Positions 1 to 7,635 of a stretch of 64,000 nucleotides of DNA are shown in pieces. This stretch comes from Amycolatopsis suaedae (GTDB lineage: Bacteria; Actinomycetota; Actinomycetes; Mycobacteriales; Pseudonocardiaceae): the NCBI RefSeq assembly GCF_004214935.1, contig NZ_SFCC01000021.1:1-64000 (forward strand), given 5' to 3'. How positions within the stretch are numbered: position 1 is the first letter of the stretch; each line of letters begins with the position of its first letter. A program made the translations under genes and the position numbers. The notes below the pieces were generated by a model, which saw nothing but the letters and a program-made list of their open reading frames with translations, was not told the DNA's origin and ran no database searches.

Positions 1-156
1 GAGGGCAAGACGATGGGTCACGCGGGTGCGATCGTGTCCGGTTCCTCGGGCACCGCGGCCGCGAAGAAGGAAGCCCTGGAGGCGGCCGGGGTGAAGGTCG
101 GCAAGACCCCCACCGAAGCCGCCGCGCACGTCCGGCGGATCCTGGAGGACACCTGA
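1..156 (+). CDS. sucD: SucD-like CoA ligase alpha subunit (3' end only)
   Basis: The window opens inside a reading frame that ends at the TGA at 154-156. Its 51 visible residues (EGKTMGHAGAIVSG, then EALEAAGVKVGKTPTEA) match the C-terminal end of the succinate-CoA ligase alpha subunit, the subunit that binds CoA and carries the phosphohistidine. The active-site histidine lies upstream, outside the window. The stop codon overlaps the ATG of the hydroxypyruvate isomerase gene by one base, so this gene is co-transcribed with the glyoxylate genes. That placement makes a dedicated paralogue (for example a malate-CoA ligase subunit like MtkB, or a ligase for another C2-C4 acid) as likely as the housekeeping TCA-cycle enzyme. 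The family is clear; the substrate is not. Confidence 0.8.
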   Translation, partial: EGKTMGHAGAIVSGSSGTAAAKKEALEAAGVKVGKTPTEAAAHVRRILEDT

Positions 157-947
157 TGCGGTTCGACGTCAACCTGTCCCTGGTCTTCACCGAGCTGCCG
201 CTGCTCGAACGGCCCGCGGCCGCCAAGGCAGCCGGGTTCGACGCGGTCGAGCTGTGGTGGCCGTTCCCCGACGCCGAACCGGCCAACCGCGAACTGGACC
301 GGCTCGCCGACGCCATCCGCGACGCCGGGGTCTCGCTGGTCGGGCTGAACTTCGACGCGGGCGACATGGCCGAGGGCGACCGCGGCCTGCTGTCCCGGCC
401 GGCGCAGAGCTCCCGCTTCCGGGCCAACATCCCGGTCGCGGTGGCCTTCGCCACCGGACTCGGCTGCACGACACTGAACGCCCTCTACGGCAACCGGGAA
501 CCCGACGTGTTCCCCGAGCAGCAGGACGAACTCGCCGAGGAGAACCTCACGCTGGCCGCCCGGGCCGCCGACGCGGCGGGCGCGACCGTGGTGCTGGAGG
601 CGCTCAACGCCGAGCAGAACCCGCACTACCCGATCACCACGTCGAACCAGGCGTTCACCGTGATCGACCGGTTGAAGCGGCCCAACGTGAAGTTCCTCGC
701 CGACTTCTACCACCTGACGATGATGGGCGAGGACGTGCTCGCGCTGATCGACCGCAGCGCGCACCGCTTCGGCCACGTGCAGATCGCCGACGTACCCGGG
801 CGCGGCCAACCCGGCACCGGGGACATGCCCTACGGCGACATCCTCAAGCGCCTCGCCGACAGCCCCTACGACGGCCCGGTCGGGCTGGAGTACAAGCCGT
901 CCGGACCGAGCGCGCAGAGCTTCGAGTGGATCAAGGAGCTGGCATGA
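156..947 (+). CDS. hyi: Hydroxypyruvate isomerase
   Basis: Interconverts hydroxypyruvate and tartronate semialdehyde in the cytoplasm, next to the glyoxylate carboligase route. The 263-residue product has the usual Hyi length and the xylose-isomerase-like TIM-barrel pattern: start MRFDVNLSLVFTELP, the metal/acid segment VVLEALN, the segment FLADFYHLTMMGEDV and the C-terminal GLEYKPSG that carries the second catalytic glutamate. The ATG overlaps the preceding sucD-like stop by one base, and the stop overlaps the next ATG (ATGA at 944-947). The gene therefore sits in the middle of a tightly coupled operon hyi-glxR-gcl. Family assignment is secure. Other sugar-isomerase-like TIM barrels are possible, but the neighbours argue strongly for Hyi. 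Confidence 0.9.
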   Translation: MRFDVNLSLVFTELPLLERPAAAKAAGFDAVELWWPFPDAEPANRELDRLADAIRDAGVSLVGLNFDAGDMAEGDRGLLSRPAQSSRFRANIPVAVAFATGLGCTTLNALYGNREPDVFPEQQDELAEENLTLAARAADAAGATVVLEALNAEQNPHYPITTSNQAFTVIDRLKRPNVKFLADFYHLTMMGEDVLALIDRSAHRFGHVQIADVPGRGQPGTGDMPYGDILKRLADSPYDGPVGLEYKPSGPSAQSFEWIKELA

Positions 948-1825
948 CCTCGACGATCGCGTTCCTCGGGCTGGGCATCATGGGCAGCCCGATGTCGGTG
1001 AACCTGACCGCCGCCGGGCACACCGTGGTCGGCTACGACGTCCACACCGCCGCCGCCGAGCCGCTGCGTGCCGCGGGCGGCCGCGTGGCGGACAGCATCG
1101 CCGACGCGGTGTCCGGCGCCGACGTGGTGATCACCATGCTGCCCGACTCGCCGCAGGTCGAGGAGGTCGTCCTCGGCGAGAACGGCGTGCTGGACAACGC
1201 CAAGCCCGGCGTGCTGGTCATCGACATGAGCACCATCCGGCCGGAGACGTCCAAGCGTGTCGCCGAGGTCGGCAGATGCCGCAACCTGCGGGTACTGGAC
1301 GCCCCGGTCAGCGGTGGCCAGCAGGGTGCGATCGACGGCGTGCTGTCGATCATGGTCGGTGGCGACGCGGCCGACTTCGAAGCCGCGCGGCCGGTGTTCG
1401 AGCCGCTGGGCAAGACGATCGTCCACGTCGGGCCGCACGGTGCCGGCCAGACGGTCAAGGCCGCCAACCAGCTCGTGGTGGGCGGGACCTACGCGCTGGT
1501 GGCCGAGGCCATCGTGCTGCTGGAGGCCGCGGGCGTCGACGCCGCCGGCGGCCTGGACGTGCTGGCCGGCGGACTGGCCGGCAGCCGCATCCTGGAGCTC
1601 AAACGCCGGTCCATGGTGGCGCGCGAGTTCGCCCCCGGTTTCCGGATCGACCTGCACCACAAGGACATGGGCATCGTCCTGGCCGCCGCCAGGGAGGCCG
1701 AGGTCAGCCTGCCGATGGGCGCGCTGGTCGCCCAGCTGATCGCCGCCGCGCGGGCACAGGGCCATGGCGGCCTGGACCACTCGGCGCTGCTGAAGGTCGC
1801 CGAGTCACTGTCCGGAAAGGACTGA
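944..1825 (+). CDS. glxR: 2-hydroxy-3-oxopropionate (tartronate semialdehyde) reductase
   Basis: Reduces tartronate semialdehyde to D-glycerate with NAD(P)H, the step after glyoxylate carboligase. The 293-residue protein belongs to the beta-hydroxyacid dehydrogenase family. It has an N-terminal Rossmann motif GLGIMG (residues 9-14), the substrate-binding signature DAPVSGGQQGA near 120 and the catalytic lysine in GQTVKAANQL (Lys172). Start and preceding stop form an ATGA overlap, and the gene ends 3 nt before the gcl start. A generic 3-hydroxyisobutyrate dehydrogenase would look similar, but placement between hyi and gcl makes tartronate semialdehyde reductase the best call. Confidence 0.9.
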   Translation: MTSTIAFLGLGIMGSPMSVNLTAAGHTVVGYDVHTAAAEPLRAAGGRVADSIADAVSGADVVITMLPDSPQVEEVVLGENGVLDNAKPGVLVIDMSTIRPETSKRVAEVGRCRNLRVLDAPVSGGQQGAIDGVLSIMVGGDAADFEAARPVFEPLGKTIVHVGPHGAGQTVKAANQLVVGGTYALVAEAIVLLEAAGVDAAGGLDVLAGGLAGSRILELKRRSMVAREFAPGFRIDLHHKDMGIVLAAAREAEVSLPMGALVAQLIAAARAQGHGGLDHSALLKVAESLSGKD

Positions 1826-1828
1826 AAC

Positions 1829-3532
1829 GTGCGCAGCATTCCCTGTATGGAGGCGGTCGTCTCCGTGATGGAGTCCGAGGGTGTCGACACCGTGTTCGGC
1901 ATTCCCGGCGCCGCGATCCTGCCGCTCTACTCCGCGCTGCGGACCAGCGGGATCCGGCACATCACCGTCCGCCACGAGGAGGGCGGCACGCACGCCGCCG
2001 ACGGGTGGGCCCGGGTCACCGGCAACGTCGGCGTGTGCATCGGCACGTCCGGCCCGGCGGGCACGAACATGATCACCGGCCTGTACACCGCGCTGGCCGA
2101 CTCGATCCCGATCATCTGCATCACCGGCCAGGCCGAACGCGCCAAGCTGCACCAGGAGGCGTTCCAGGCGGTCGACATCGTGGAGATCGCCAAGCCGGTC
2201 ACCAAGTGGGCGGTGCAGCTCAAGGAGGCCGCGCAGGCACCGTGGGTGTTCCGCGAGGCGTTCCGCGTCGCCCGCTCCGGGCGGCCCGGCCCGGTGCTGA
2301 TCGACCTGCCGATCGACGTCCAGCGCGGCCTGTGCCGCTACGACCCGGAGCTGGACGGCCCGCTGCCGGTGGACGTCCCCGAACCGGCACCGGAACGGAT
2401 CCGGGCCGCCGTGGACATGCTGATGTCCGCGCGGCGGCCGCTGATCCTGGCCGGTGGCGGCGTGGTGATCGCCGACGCCGCCGACGAGCTGCGCGCGCTG
2501 GCCGAGCACACCGGCGTGCCGGTGCAGGTCACGCTGATGGGCAAGGGATCGTTCCCGGAGGACCACGAGCTGTTCGCCGGCATGGCCGGCATCCAGACGC
2601 AGACCCGGTGGGGCAACCAGGCGTTCCTGGAGAGCGACCTGGTGCTGGCGGTCGGCGCGCGGTTCGGCGACCGGCACACCGGCAACCTGGACACCTACCG
2701 GCAGGGCCGGAAGTTCATCCACGTCGACATCGAGCCCACCCAGCTGGGCAAGGTGTTCGAACCCGACCTCGGCATCGTGTCACACGCCCGCACGGCGCTG
2801 GCCGCACTGCGGGCCGCCGCGCCTGCGCGGCAGGCGGGGGAGTGGGCCGCCCGGGTCGGGCAGCTGCGGCGGACGCTGGTGCGCCGCGACGACTTCGACG
2901 ACGTGCCGATCAAACCGCCGAGGGTCTACCGGGAACTCAACGAGTACTTCCCGGCCGACACCACGTTCGTCACCGCCATCGGGCTGTACCAGATCTGGTC
3001 CGGCCAGTTCCAGCACACGCAACTGCCCCGGCGGTACCTGGTCTGCGGGCAGGCCGGCCCGCTGGGCTGGGAGGTGCCCGCGGCGATGGGCGTCAAGTGC
3101 GCCCACCCGGAGCGCACGGTCGTGGCGGTGGCAGGCGACTACTCGTTCCAGTTCCTCATGGAGGAGGTGGCCGTCGCGGCGCAGTACCGGATCCCGTTCG
3201 TGATCGTGATGGTGAACAACGAGTACCTCGGCCTGATCCGGCAGGCCGAGCTGGCCTACGACATGAACTACGCGGTCGACCTGCACTACGGCGAGGGCGG
3301 GATCGACCACGTGAAGGTGATGGACGCGATGGGCTGTCCGGCGCGGCGGGTGGAGCGGCCCGGCGACATCGCCGGGGCACTGGAGTGGGCGGCCAAGGAA
3401 TCGGAGGCCCAGCAGCTGCCGGTGCTGGTGGAGATCATGGTCGAGCGCGAGGCCAACGCCGCCATGGGCCCGGCCCTGGACGCGGTGAAGGAGTTCGAGC
3501 CGGTGCCCGAGGTGGTCGCGGCCGCGGACTGA
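1829..3532 (+). CDS. gcl: Glyoxylate carboligase, variant active site
   Basis: ThDP-dependent enzyme that joins two glyoxylates to tartronate semialdehyde and CO2. The 567-residue product aligns along its whole length with known Gcl: CITGQAERAKLHQEAFQAVDI near 96, LMGKGSFPEDHEL, FIHVDIEPTQLGKVFEPDLGIVS, the ThDP segment GDYSFQFLMEE followed by MVNNEYLGLIRQ, and a C-terminal AAMGPALDAVKEFEPV. The GTG start is 3 nt after glxR. One residue stands out. E. coli Gcl is known for having Val51 where other ThDP enzymes have the cofactor-activating glutamate, but here the motif reads RHEEGG with Glu50 at that place. The enzyme is also about 25 residues shorter than E. coli Gcl. The call rests on overall similarity and operon context. 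A related carboligase with another acceptor is possible. Confidence 0.85.
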   Translation: MRSIPCMEAVVSVMESEGVDTVFGIPGAAILPLYSALRTSGIRHITVRHEEGGTHAADGWARVTGNVGVCIGTSGPAGTNMITGLYTALADSIPIICITGQAERAKLHQEAFQAVDIVEIAKPVTKWAVQLKEAAQAPWVFREAFRVARSGRPGPVLIDLPIDVQRGLCRYDPELDGPLPVDVPEPAPERIRAAVDMLMSARRPLILAGGGVVIADAADELRALAEHTGVPVQVTLMGKGSFPEDHELFAGMAGIQTQTRWGNQAFLESDLVLAVGARFGDRHTGNLDTYRQGRKFIHVDIEPTQLGKVFEPDLGIVSHARTALAALRAAAPARQAGEWAARVGQLRRTLVRRDDFDDVPIKPPRVYRELNEYFPADTTFVTAIGLYQIWSGQFQHTQLPRRYLVCGQAGPLGWEVPAAMGVKCAHPERTVVAVAGDYSFQFLMEEVAVAAQYRIPFVIVMVNNEYLGLIRQAELAYDMNYAVDLHYGEGGIDHVKVMDAMGCPARRVERPGDIAGALEWAAKESEAQQLPVLVEIMVEREANAAMGPALDAVKEFEPVPEVVAAAD

Positions 3533-3533
3533 C

Positions 3534-3588
3534 TGCCGTGAAGGGGGCCCTCACGGCATCAGACGCCGTGAGGGCCCCCTTCACGGCA
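3534..3588. terminator. Bidirectional terminator hairpin between gcl and fdhD
   Basis: A perfect inverted repeat with 24-bp arms (3534-3557 and 3565-3588) and a 7-nt loop begins right after the gcl stop. The arms contain GTGAAGGGGGCCCTCACGGC. The fdhD stop codon on the minus strand (3581-3583) lies inside the right arm, so one hairpin can end both convergent transcripts. There is no T-tract, as is usual in actinomycetes. The arm resembles the dispersed GTGAAGGCCACCTTCA palindrome found elsewhere in the window and may be a G-rich relative of it. Confidence 0.75.
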
Positions 3589-4414
3589 CCGGCAGGACCA
3601 GCCGGTCGGCACGCGAGTAGACGTTCATCGAGGTGCCGCGCAGGAAGCCGACGACGGTCAGGCCCTCCTCGTCGGCCAGGTCGACGGCCAGCGACGACGG
3701 CGCCGACACGGCGGCCAGGATCGGCACCCCGGCCATGACGGCCTTCTGCGCCAGCTCGAACGAGGCCCGCCCGGACACCAGCAGCACGGTGGACCGCAAC
3801 GGCAGCATGCCCTCCCGCAGCGCCCAGCCGACGACCTTGTCCACGGCGTTGTGCCGCCCGACGTCCTCCCGCAGGCAGAGCAGCTCACCGTCCACAGTGA
3901 ACAGTCCGGCGGCGTGCAGCCCGCCGGTGCGGTCGAACACGCGCTGGGCGGCACGCAGCCGGTCCGGCAGCGCGGTCAGCACGCCGACGTCCAGCCGCGC
4001 GTCGTCCTCGCGCACCGACCAGCGGGCGACCGTGCGCACGGCCTCCAGGCTCGCCTTGCCGCACACGCCGCACGACGAGGTCGTGTACACGTTGCGGTCC
4101 AGTGAGAACTCGGGCAGCTCGACGCCCTCGCCCAGCCGTACGTCGAGGACGTTGTAGGTGTTGGACCCCTCCACGGTGGCCCCCGCGCAGTAGGCGATGG
4201 CCGCGACGTCGCCCGGCTTGGCCACCACTCCCTCGCTGACCAGGAAACCCGCGGCCAGGTCGAAGTCGTGGCCGGGCGTGCGCATGGTGACCGACAGCGG
4301 CCGCCCGCCTGCGCGGATCTCCAGCGGCTCCTCGACGGTCAGCGTGTCGGGGCGCTGTCCACGCCGGCCGGCGGCTATGCGCAGCACCGGCCGGCGTGTG
4401 GTCACTCTTCCCAC
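3581..4414 (-). CDS. fdhD: FdhD sulfurtransferase for formate dehydrogenase
   Basis: Transfers sulfur from a cysteine desulfurase to the molybdenum cofactor of formate dehydrogenase, which is needed for its activity. The 277-residue protein shows the FdhD landmarks: EEPLEIRAGG near the N-terminus, PGHDFDLAAGFLVSEGV, the redox cysteine motif SSCGVCGKAS, CLREDVGRHNAVDKVVG, and VLLVSGRASFELAQKA. The GTG at 4414 lies 2 nt after the stop of the upstream reductase gene; a GTG at 4405 is an alternative. Co-transcription with an oxalate gene set makes sense, because oxalate breakdown yields formate that must be oxidised. No formate dehydrogenase gene is seen in the window. Confidence 0.93.
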   Translation of the reverse strand: MGRVTTRRPVLRIAAGRRGQRPDTLTVEEPLEIRAGGRPLSVTMRTPGHDFDLAAGFLVSEGVVAKPGDVAAIAYCAGATVEGSNTYNVLDVRLGEGVELPEFSLDRNVYTTSSCGVCGKASLEAVRTVARWSVREDDARLDVGVLTALPDRLRAAQRVFDRTGGLHAAGLFTVDGELLCLREDVGRHNAVDKVVGWALREGMLPLRSTVLLVSGRASFELAQKAVMAGVPILAAVSAPSSLAVDLADEEGLTVVGFLRGTSMNVYSRADRLVLPVP

Positions 4415-4416
4415 GG

Positions 4417-5394
4417 TCAGGCCGTCTTCGCCAGCTGGGCGTTGAGCAGATCGGCCAGTGCGCACACCGCGCGCACCGTGGGCACCTCGGTGCCGGTCAG
4501 GTCGGCCAGCTCGACCACCGCCTGCAGCAGCACGTCGAGCTCCATCGGCCTGCCCTTCTCCAGGTCCTGCAGGGTGGACGTCTTGTGCTCGCCCGCCCGT
4601 TCGGCCCCGGCCAGCCTGCGTTCGATGGAGATCTCCGGCCGGGCCCCCAGCTTGGTGGCCACGTCCAGCGTCTCCTGCATCATCCGTACGACGAGCTCCC
4701 TGGTCCCGCCGTGCCGGCAGATGCCGGCCATGGTCGCCCTGGCCAGCGCGCTGATCGGGTTGAACGCGATGTTGCCCATCAGCTTGAGCCAGATGTCGCG
4801 GCGGACGTCGGGCTCCACCGGGCACTTCAGCCCGCCGGCGATCATGGCGTCGGCGAACTCGGTGCACCGCGAGGAGATCGAGCCGTCCGGCTCGCCGATG
4901 GTGAACCGGGTGCCCTCCAGGTGCGTGACGACACCGGGTTCGGTGATCTCGGTGGCCGCGTACACGACGCAGCCGATGGCGCGCTCGACCGGCAGCACGG
5001 CGCTCACCGCACCGTCCGGGTCGACGCTGTTGATCCGCTGGTTCTCGTACGGGCCGGGCAGGCGGTGGAAGTACCACCACGGAATGCCGTTCTGCGCGGC
5101 GATGATCGTCGTCTTGTCGTGCAGCAGGCCCTGGATCATCGGTCCCGCGGCGGCGTAGGAGTTGGCCTTCAGGCCCAGGAAGACATGGTCGACCGGGCCG
5201 ATGCTGGACGGGTCGTCGGTTGCGTGGGGACGGGCTTCGAAGTCTCCGCGCGCGGACAGTACGCGGATTCCGTTGCTTCGCATCGCGTGGAGATGGGCGT
5301 TCCGGGCGATCAGATGGACCTCGACCCCCGCCCGGTGGAGGTGGGCACCGACATATGCGCCGATAGCGCCGGCGCCGACAACTGCGACTTTCAC
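4417..5394 (-). CDS. Ketopantoate-reductase-family enzyme, candidate oxalyl-CoA reductase
   Basis: The 325-residue protein is a full-length ApbA/PanE family NADPH reductase. It has the Rossmann motif GAGAIG (residues 7-12), GLKAN, the helix LKLMGNIAFNPISALAR with the catalytic Lys and Asn residues, TSTLQDLEKGRPMELD with the substrate Ser and the conserved Glu. Ketopantoate reductase (pantothenate synthesis) is the family's namesake. However, in Methylobacterium extorquens a PanE paralogue (PanE2) in an oxalate cluster is the oxalyl-CoA reductase that makes glyoxylate. Here the gene lies between gcl and frc and has a copy of the cluster's regulatory motif just upstream (5418-5433), so the same role is an attractive inference. 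It would connect frc to gcl. The family is certain, the substrate is not. Confidence 0.85.
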   Translation of the reverse strand: MKVAVVGAGAIGAYVGAHLHRAGVEVHLIARNAHLHAMRSNGIRVLSARGDFEARPHATDDPSSIGPVDHVFLGLKANSYAAAGPMIQGLLHDKTTIIAAQNGIPWWYFHRLPGPYENQRINSVDPDGAVSAVLPVERAIGCVVYAATEITEPGVVTHLEGTRFTIGEPDGSISSRCTEFADAMIAGGLKCPVEPDVRRDIWLKLMGNIAFNPISALARATMAGICRHGGTRELVVRMMQETLDVATKLGARPEISIERRLAGAERAGEHKTSTLQDLEKGRPMELDVLLQAVVELADLTGTEVPTVRAVCALADLLNAQLAKTA

Positions 5395-5417
5395 GGCGGC
5401 TCCGTTCTTGTCTCAGA

Positions 5418-5433
5418 ACTGTATGCAGTATAC
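5418..5433. promoter_or_regulatory. Oxalate-locus operator A (GntR-type candidate)
   Basis: ACTGTATGCAGTATAC lies in the 76-bp divergent gap between the reductase gene (minus) and the small DUF6457 gene (plus). The core ACTG-TATG-CAGT is a near-palindrome. It matches site B at 14 of 16 positions, site C (reverse strand) at 14 and site D (reverse strand) at 12. FCD-type GntR regulators commonly bind TGTATGCA/TGTATACA-like sites, and such a regulator is encoded at 13759-14505. Binding is inferred. Confidence 0.6.
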
Positions 5434-5470
5434 GGTATGTAAGGCTTTCGTCAACGGCGGGAGGTTACGG

Positions 5471-5716
5471 GTGAACCTGCTCGGGGAATGGACCGCGGCG
5501 GCCTGCGCCGAACTGGGTGTGGACGCCGAGGACGTGGACCGGGCGACGGTGCTGGCGATCGCGCGGGACTCCGCCCGCTCGGTGGCGCGCCCGGCCGCAC
5601 CGCTGACGGCCTATCTGCTCGGCGTGGCCGTCGGCAGGGGTGTGCCGGTGAAGGAGGCGGCCGACCGCCTGGCGAAGCTCATGGCCTCCTGGCCGCGTAT
5701 CGACTGGCGTGACTAG
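5471..5716 (+). CDS. DUF6457 small protein (molybdenum-cofactor associated)
   Basis: An 81-residue protein read from a GTG with a good ribosome site (GGGAGG at about 5459-5464). The sequence LLGEWTAAACAELGVDAED, followed by RSVARPAAPLTAYLLGVAVG, fits the small actinobacterial DUF6457 family, often found beside or fused to molybdopterin-guanine-dinucleotide genes. Its biochemical function is not established. Divergence from fdhD across a shared regulatory gap suggests a role in supplying active molybdenum enzyme (formate dehydrogenase) when oxalate is used. Family recognition is from memory of the motif RPAAPLTAYL, so moderate confidence. Confidence 0.65.
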   Translation: MNLLGEWTAAACAELGVDAEDVDRATVLAIARDSARSVARPAAPLTAYLLGVAVGRGVPVKEAADRLAKLMASWPRIDWRD

Positions 5717-5817
5717 CGCGCCTTTTCACGTGCAGTGCAAGACAAATCACTGTCCGCCGGAAAACCGCGGATTGGGGCTGGACAAGCGGACGATCACAGG
5801 TCCACTATGACACCCAT

Positions 5818-5833
5818 ACGGTATGCAGTATGC
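5818..5833. promoter_or_regulatory. Oxalate-locus operator B, upstream of the ThDP lyase
   Basis: ACGGTATGCAGTATGC, 36 bp upstream of the preferred start (5869) of the ThDP lyase gene. It is the best match to site A (14 of 16). It precedes the likely frc operon and is placed where a repressor would block its promoter. Confidence 0.6.
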
Positions 5834-5868
5834 CGGAGACAGTTTCGAGTGAGGGAGTTGACAGGCAG

Positions 5869-7602
5869 ATGGCGCAAACGGTCCAGACAGTGCCTGAGAG
5901 CGCCGGCCGGGTCGGCGAAGGGGACAAGGCCGAACCCGAGATGATCTCCGGCGGTCATCTGGTGGCCAAGGCGCTCAAGGCCGAGGGCGTGGACGTGATC
6001 TTCACGCTGTGCGGCGGGCACATCATCGACATCTACGACGGCTGCGTCGACGAGGGCATCTCGGTCATCGACGTACGTCACGAGCAGGTCGCCGCCCACG
6101 CCGCCGACGGCTACGCGCGGATCACCGGCCGCCCTGGCTGCGCGGTGGTCACCGCCGGTCCCGGTACCACCGACGCCGTCACCGGTGTCGCCAACGCGCT
6201 GCGCGCGGAGAGCCCGATGCTGCTGATCGGCGGCCAGGGTTCGTTGTCGCAGCACAAGATGGGGTCCCTGCAGGACCTGCCGCACGTCGACATGATGGCG
6301 CCGATCACCAAGTTCTCGGCCACCGTGCCGGCGACCGAGCGGGCGGCCGACATCGTGTCGATGGCGTTCCGCGAGTGCTTCCACGGCGCGCCCGGCCCGT
6401 CGTTCCTGGAGATCCCGCGCGACATCCTGGACGCCAAGGTGCCGCTGGAGAAGGCCCGCATCCCCGAGGCCGGTCACTACCGGGCCTCCACCAAGTCGGC
6501 CGGTGACCCGGCCGCCATCGAGCGGCTGGCCGACCTGCTGACCAGGGCGGAGAAGCCGTGCATCCTGCTCGGCAGCCAGGTGTGGACCTGCCGGGCCACC
6601 GACGCGGCCACCACGTTCGTCCGCACGCTCAACGTGCCCGCGTACATGAACGGCTCCGGCCGCGGCACCCTGCCGCCCGGCGACCCGCACCACCTGCAGC
6701 TCTCGCGCCGCTACGCGTTCAACAACGCCGACCTGATCATCATCGTCGGCACCCCGTTCGACTTCCGGATGGGTTACGGGCGCAGGCTCTCACCGGACGC
6801 CACCGTGGTGCAGATCGACCTGGACTACCGCACCGTCGGCAAGAACCGCGACATCGACCTCGGCATCGTCGGTGACGCCGGCCTGGTGCTGTCCGCGGTG
6901 ACCGCCGCGGCGTCCGGCCGGATCAGCAACGGCGTCGCCGGCCGCAAGGCGTGGCTGGAGGAGCTGCGCGCGGTGGAGAACGAGGCCTACCAGAAGCGGC
7001 TGCCCCGCCAGCTGTCGGACAAGAACCCGATCGACCCGTACCGCCTGGTGCACGAGATCAACGAGTTCCTCACCGAGGACTCGATCTACATCGGCGACGG
7101 CGGCGACATCGTGACCTTCTCCGGTCAGGTCGTGCAGCCCAAGGCGCCCGGCAACTGGATGGACCCGGGTCCACTCGGGACACTCGGGGTCGGCGTCCCG
7201 TTCGCCATGGCGGCCAAGTACGCCCGGCCGGCCTCGGAGGTCGTCTGCCTGTTCGGTGACGGCGCGTTCAGCCTCACCGGCTGGGACTTCGAGACGATGG
7301 TCCGGTTCGGACTGCCGTTCGTCGGCATCGTCGGCAACAACTCGTCGATGAACCAGATTCGCTACGGCCAGATCGCCAAGTACGGCGAGGCCCGCGGCCG
7401 GATCGGCAACACGCTCGGCGACGTCCGCTACGACGAGTTCGCGCGGATGCTCGGCGGCTACGGCGAGGAGGTCCGCGACCCGGCCGACATCCGGCCCGCG
7501 CTGGAGCGCGCCAGGGAGTCCGGCAAGCCGTCGCTGATCAACGTCTGGGTCGACCCGGAGGTCTACGCCCCGGGAACGATGAACCAGACCATGTACAAGT
7601 AA
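5869..7602 (+). CDS. ThDP-dependent oxalyl-CoA decarboxylase / 2-hydroxyacyl-CoA lyase-like enzyme
   Basis: A 577-residue ThDP enzyme with the three-domain layout of the acetolactate synthase superfamily. Glu72 in DVRHEQVAAHAADGYAR is the cofactor-activating glutamate, GDGAFSLTG (from 463) to VGNN (near 490) is the ThDP/Mg motif. The position just before frc is that of oxc (oxalyl-CoA to formyl-CoA plus CO2). Yet the sequence differs from classical Oxc: FTLCGGHIIDI replaces the Oxc YGVVGIP segment, and NWMDPGPLGTLGVGVPFA replaces LDSGTWGVMGIG. These segments are closer to ILVBL/HACL2-type 2-hydroxyacyl-CoA lyases, which cleave or form C-C bonds with formyl-CoA. I chose the ATG at 5869 over 5830 because 5830 overlaps the operator and a GGGAG precedes 5869. 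Function is either a non-orthologous oxalyl-CoA decarboxylase or a formyl-CoA lyase. Confidence 0.75.
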   Translation: MAQTVQTVPESAGRVGEGDKAEPEMISGGHLVAKALKAEGVDVIFTLCGGHIIDIYDGCVDEGISVIDVRHEQVAAHAADGYARITGRPGCAVVTAGPGTTDAVTGVANALRAESPMLLIGGQGSLSQHKMGSLQDLPHVDMMAPITKFSATVPATERAADIVSMAFRECFHGAPGPSFLEIPRDILDAKVPLEKARIPEAGHYRASTKSAGDPAAIERLADLLTRAEKPCILLGSQVWTCRATDAATTFVRTLNVPAYMNGSGRGTLPPGDPHHLQLSRRYAFNNADLIIIVGTPFDFRMGYGRRLSPDATVVQIDLDYRTVGKNRDIDLGIVGDAGLVLSAVTAAASGRISNGVAGRKAWLEELRAVENEAYQKRLPRQLSDKNPIDPYRLVHEINEFLTEDSIYIGDGGDIVTFSGQVVQPKAPGNWMDPGPLGTLGVGVPFAMAAKYARPASEVVCLFGDGAFSLTGWDFETMVRFGLPFVGIVGNNSSMNQIRYGQIAKYGEARGRIGNTLGDVRYDEFARMLGGYGEEVRDPADIRPALERARESGKPSLINVWVDPEVYAPGTMNQTMYK

Positions 7603-7635
7603 CCGGCCCGTTCGCACACCGAAAGGGACACCGTC

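Noticed and set aside
4417..5394. Naming the PanE-family gene panE (pantothenate synthesis)
   Set aside because: No pantothenate genes are nearby and it lies under the oxalate-locus motif, so I left the symbol blank and gave oxalyl-CoA reductase only as a candidate.
5830..5868. Upstream ATG for the ThDP lyase
   Set aside because: It overlaps operator B and has no ribosome site. The ATG at 5869 has GGGAG upstream.
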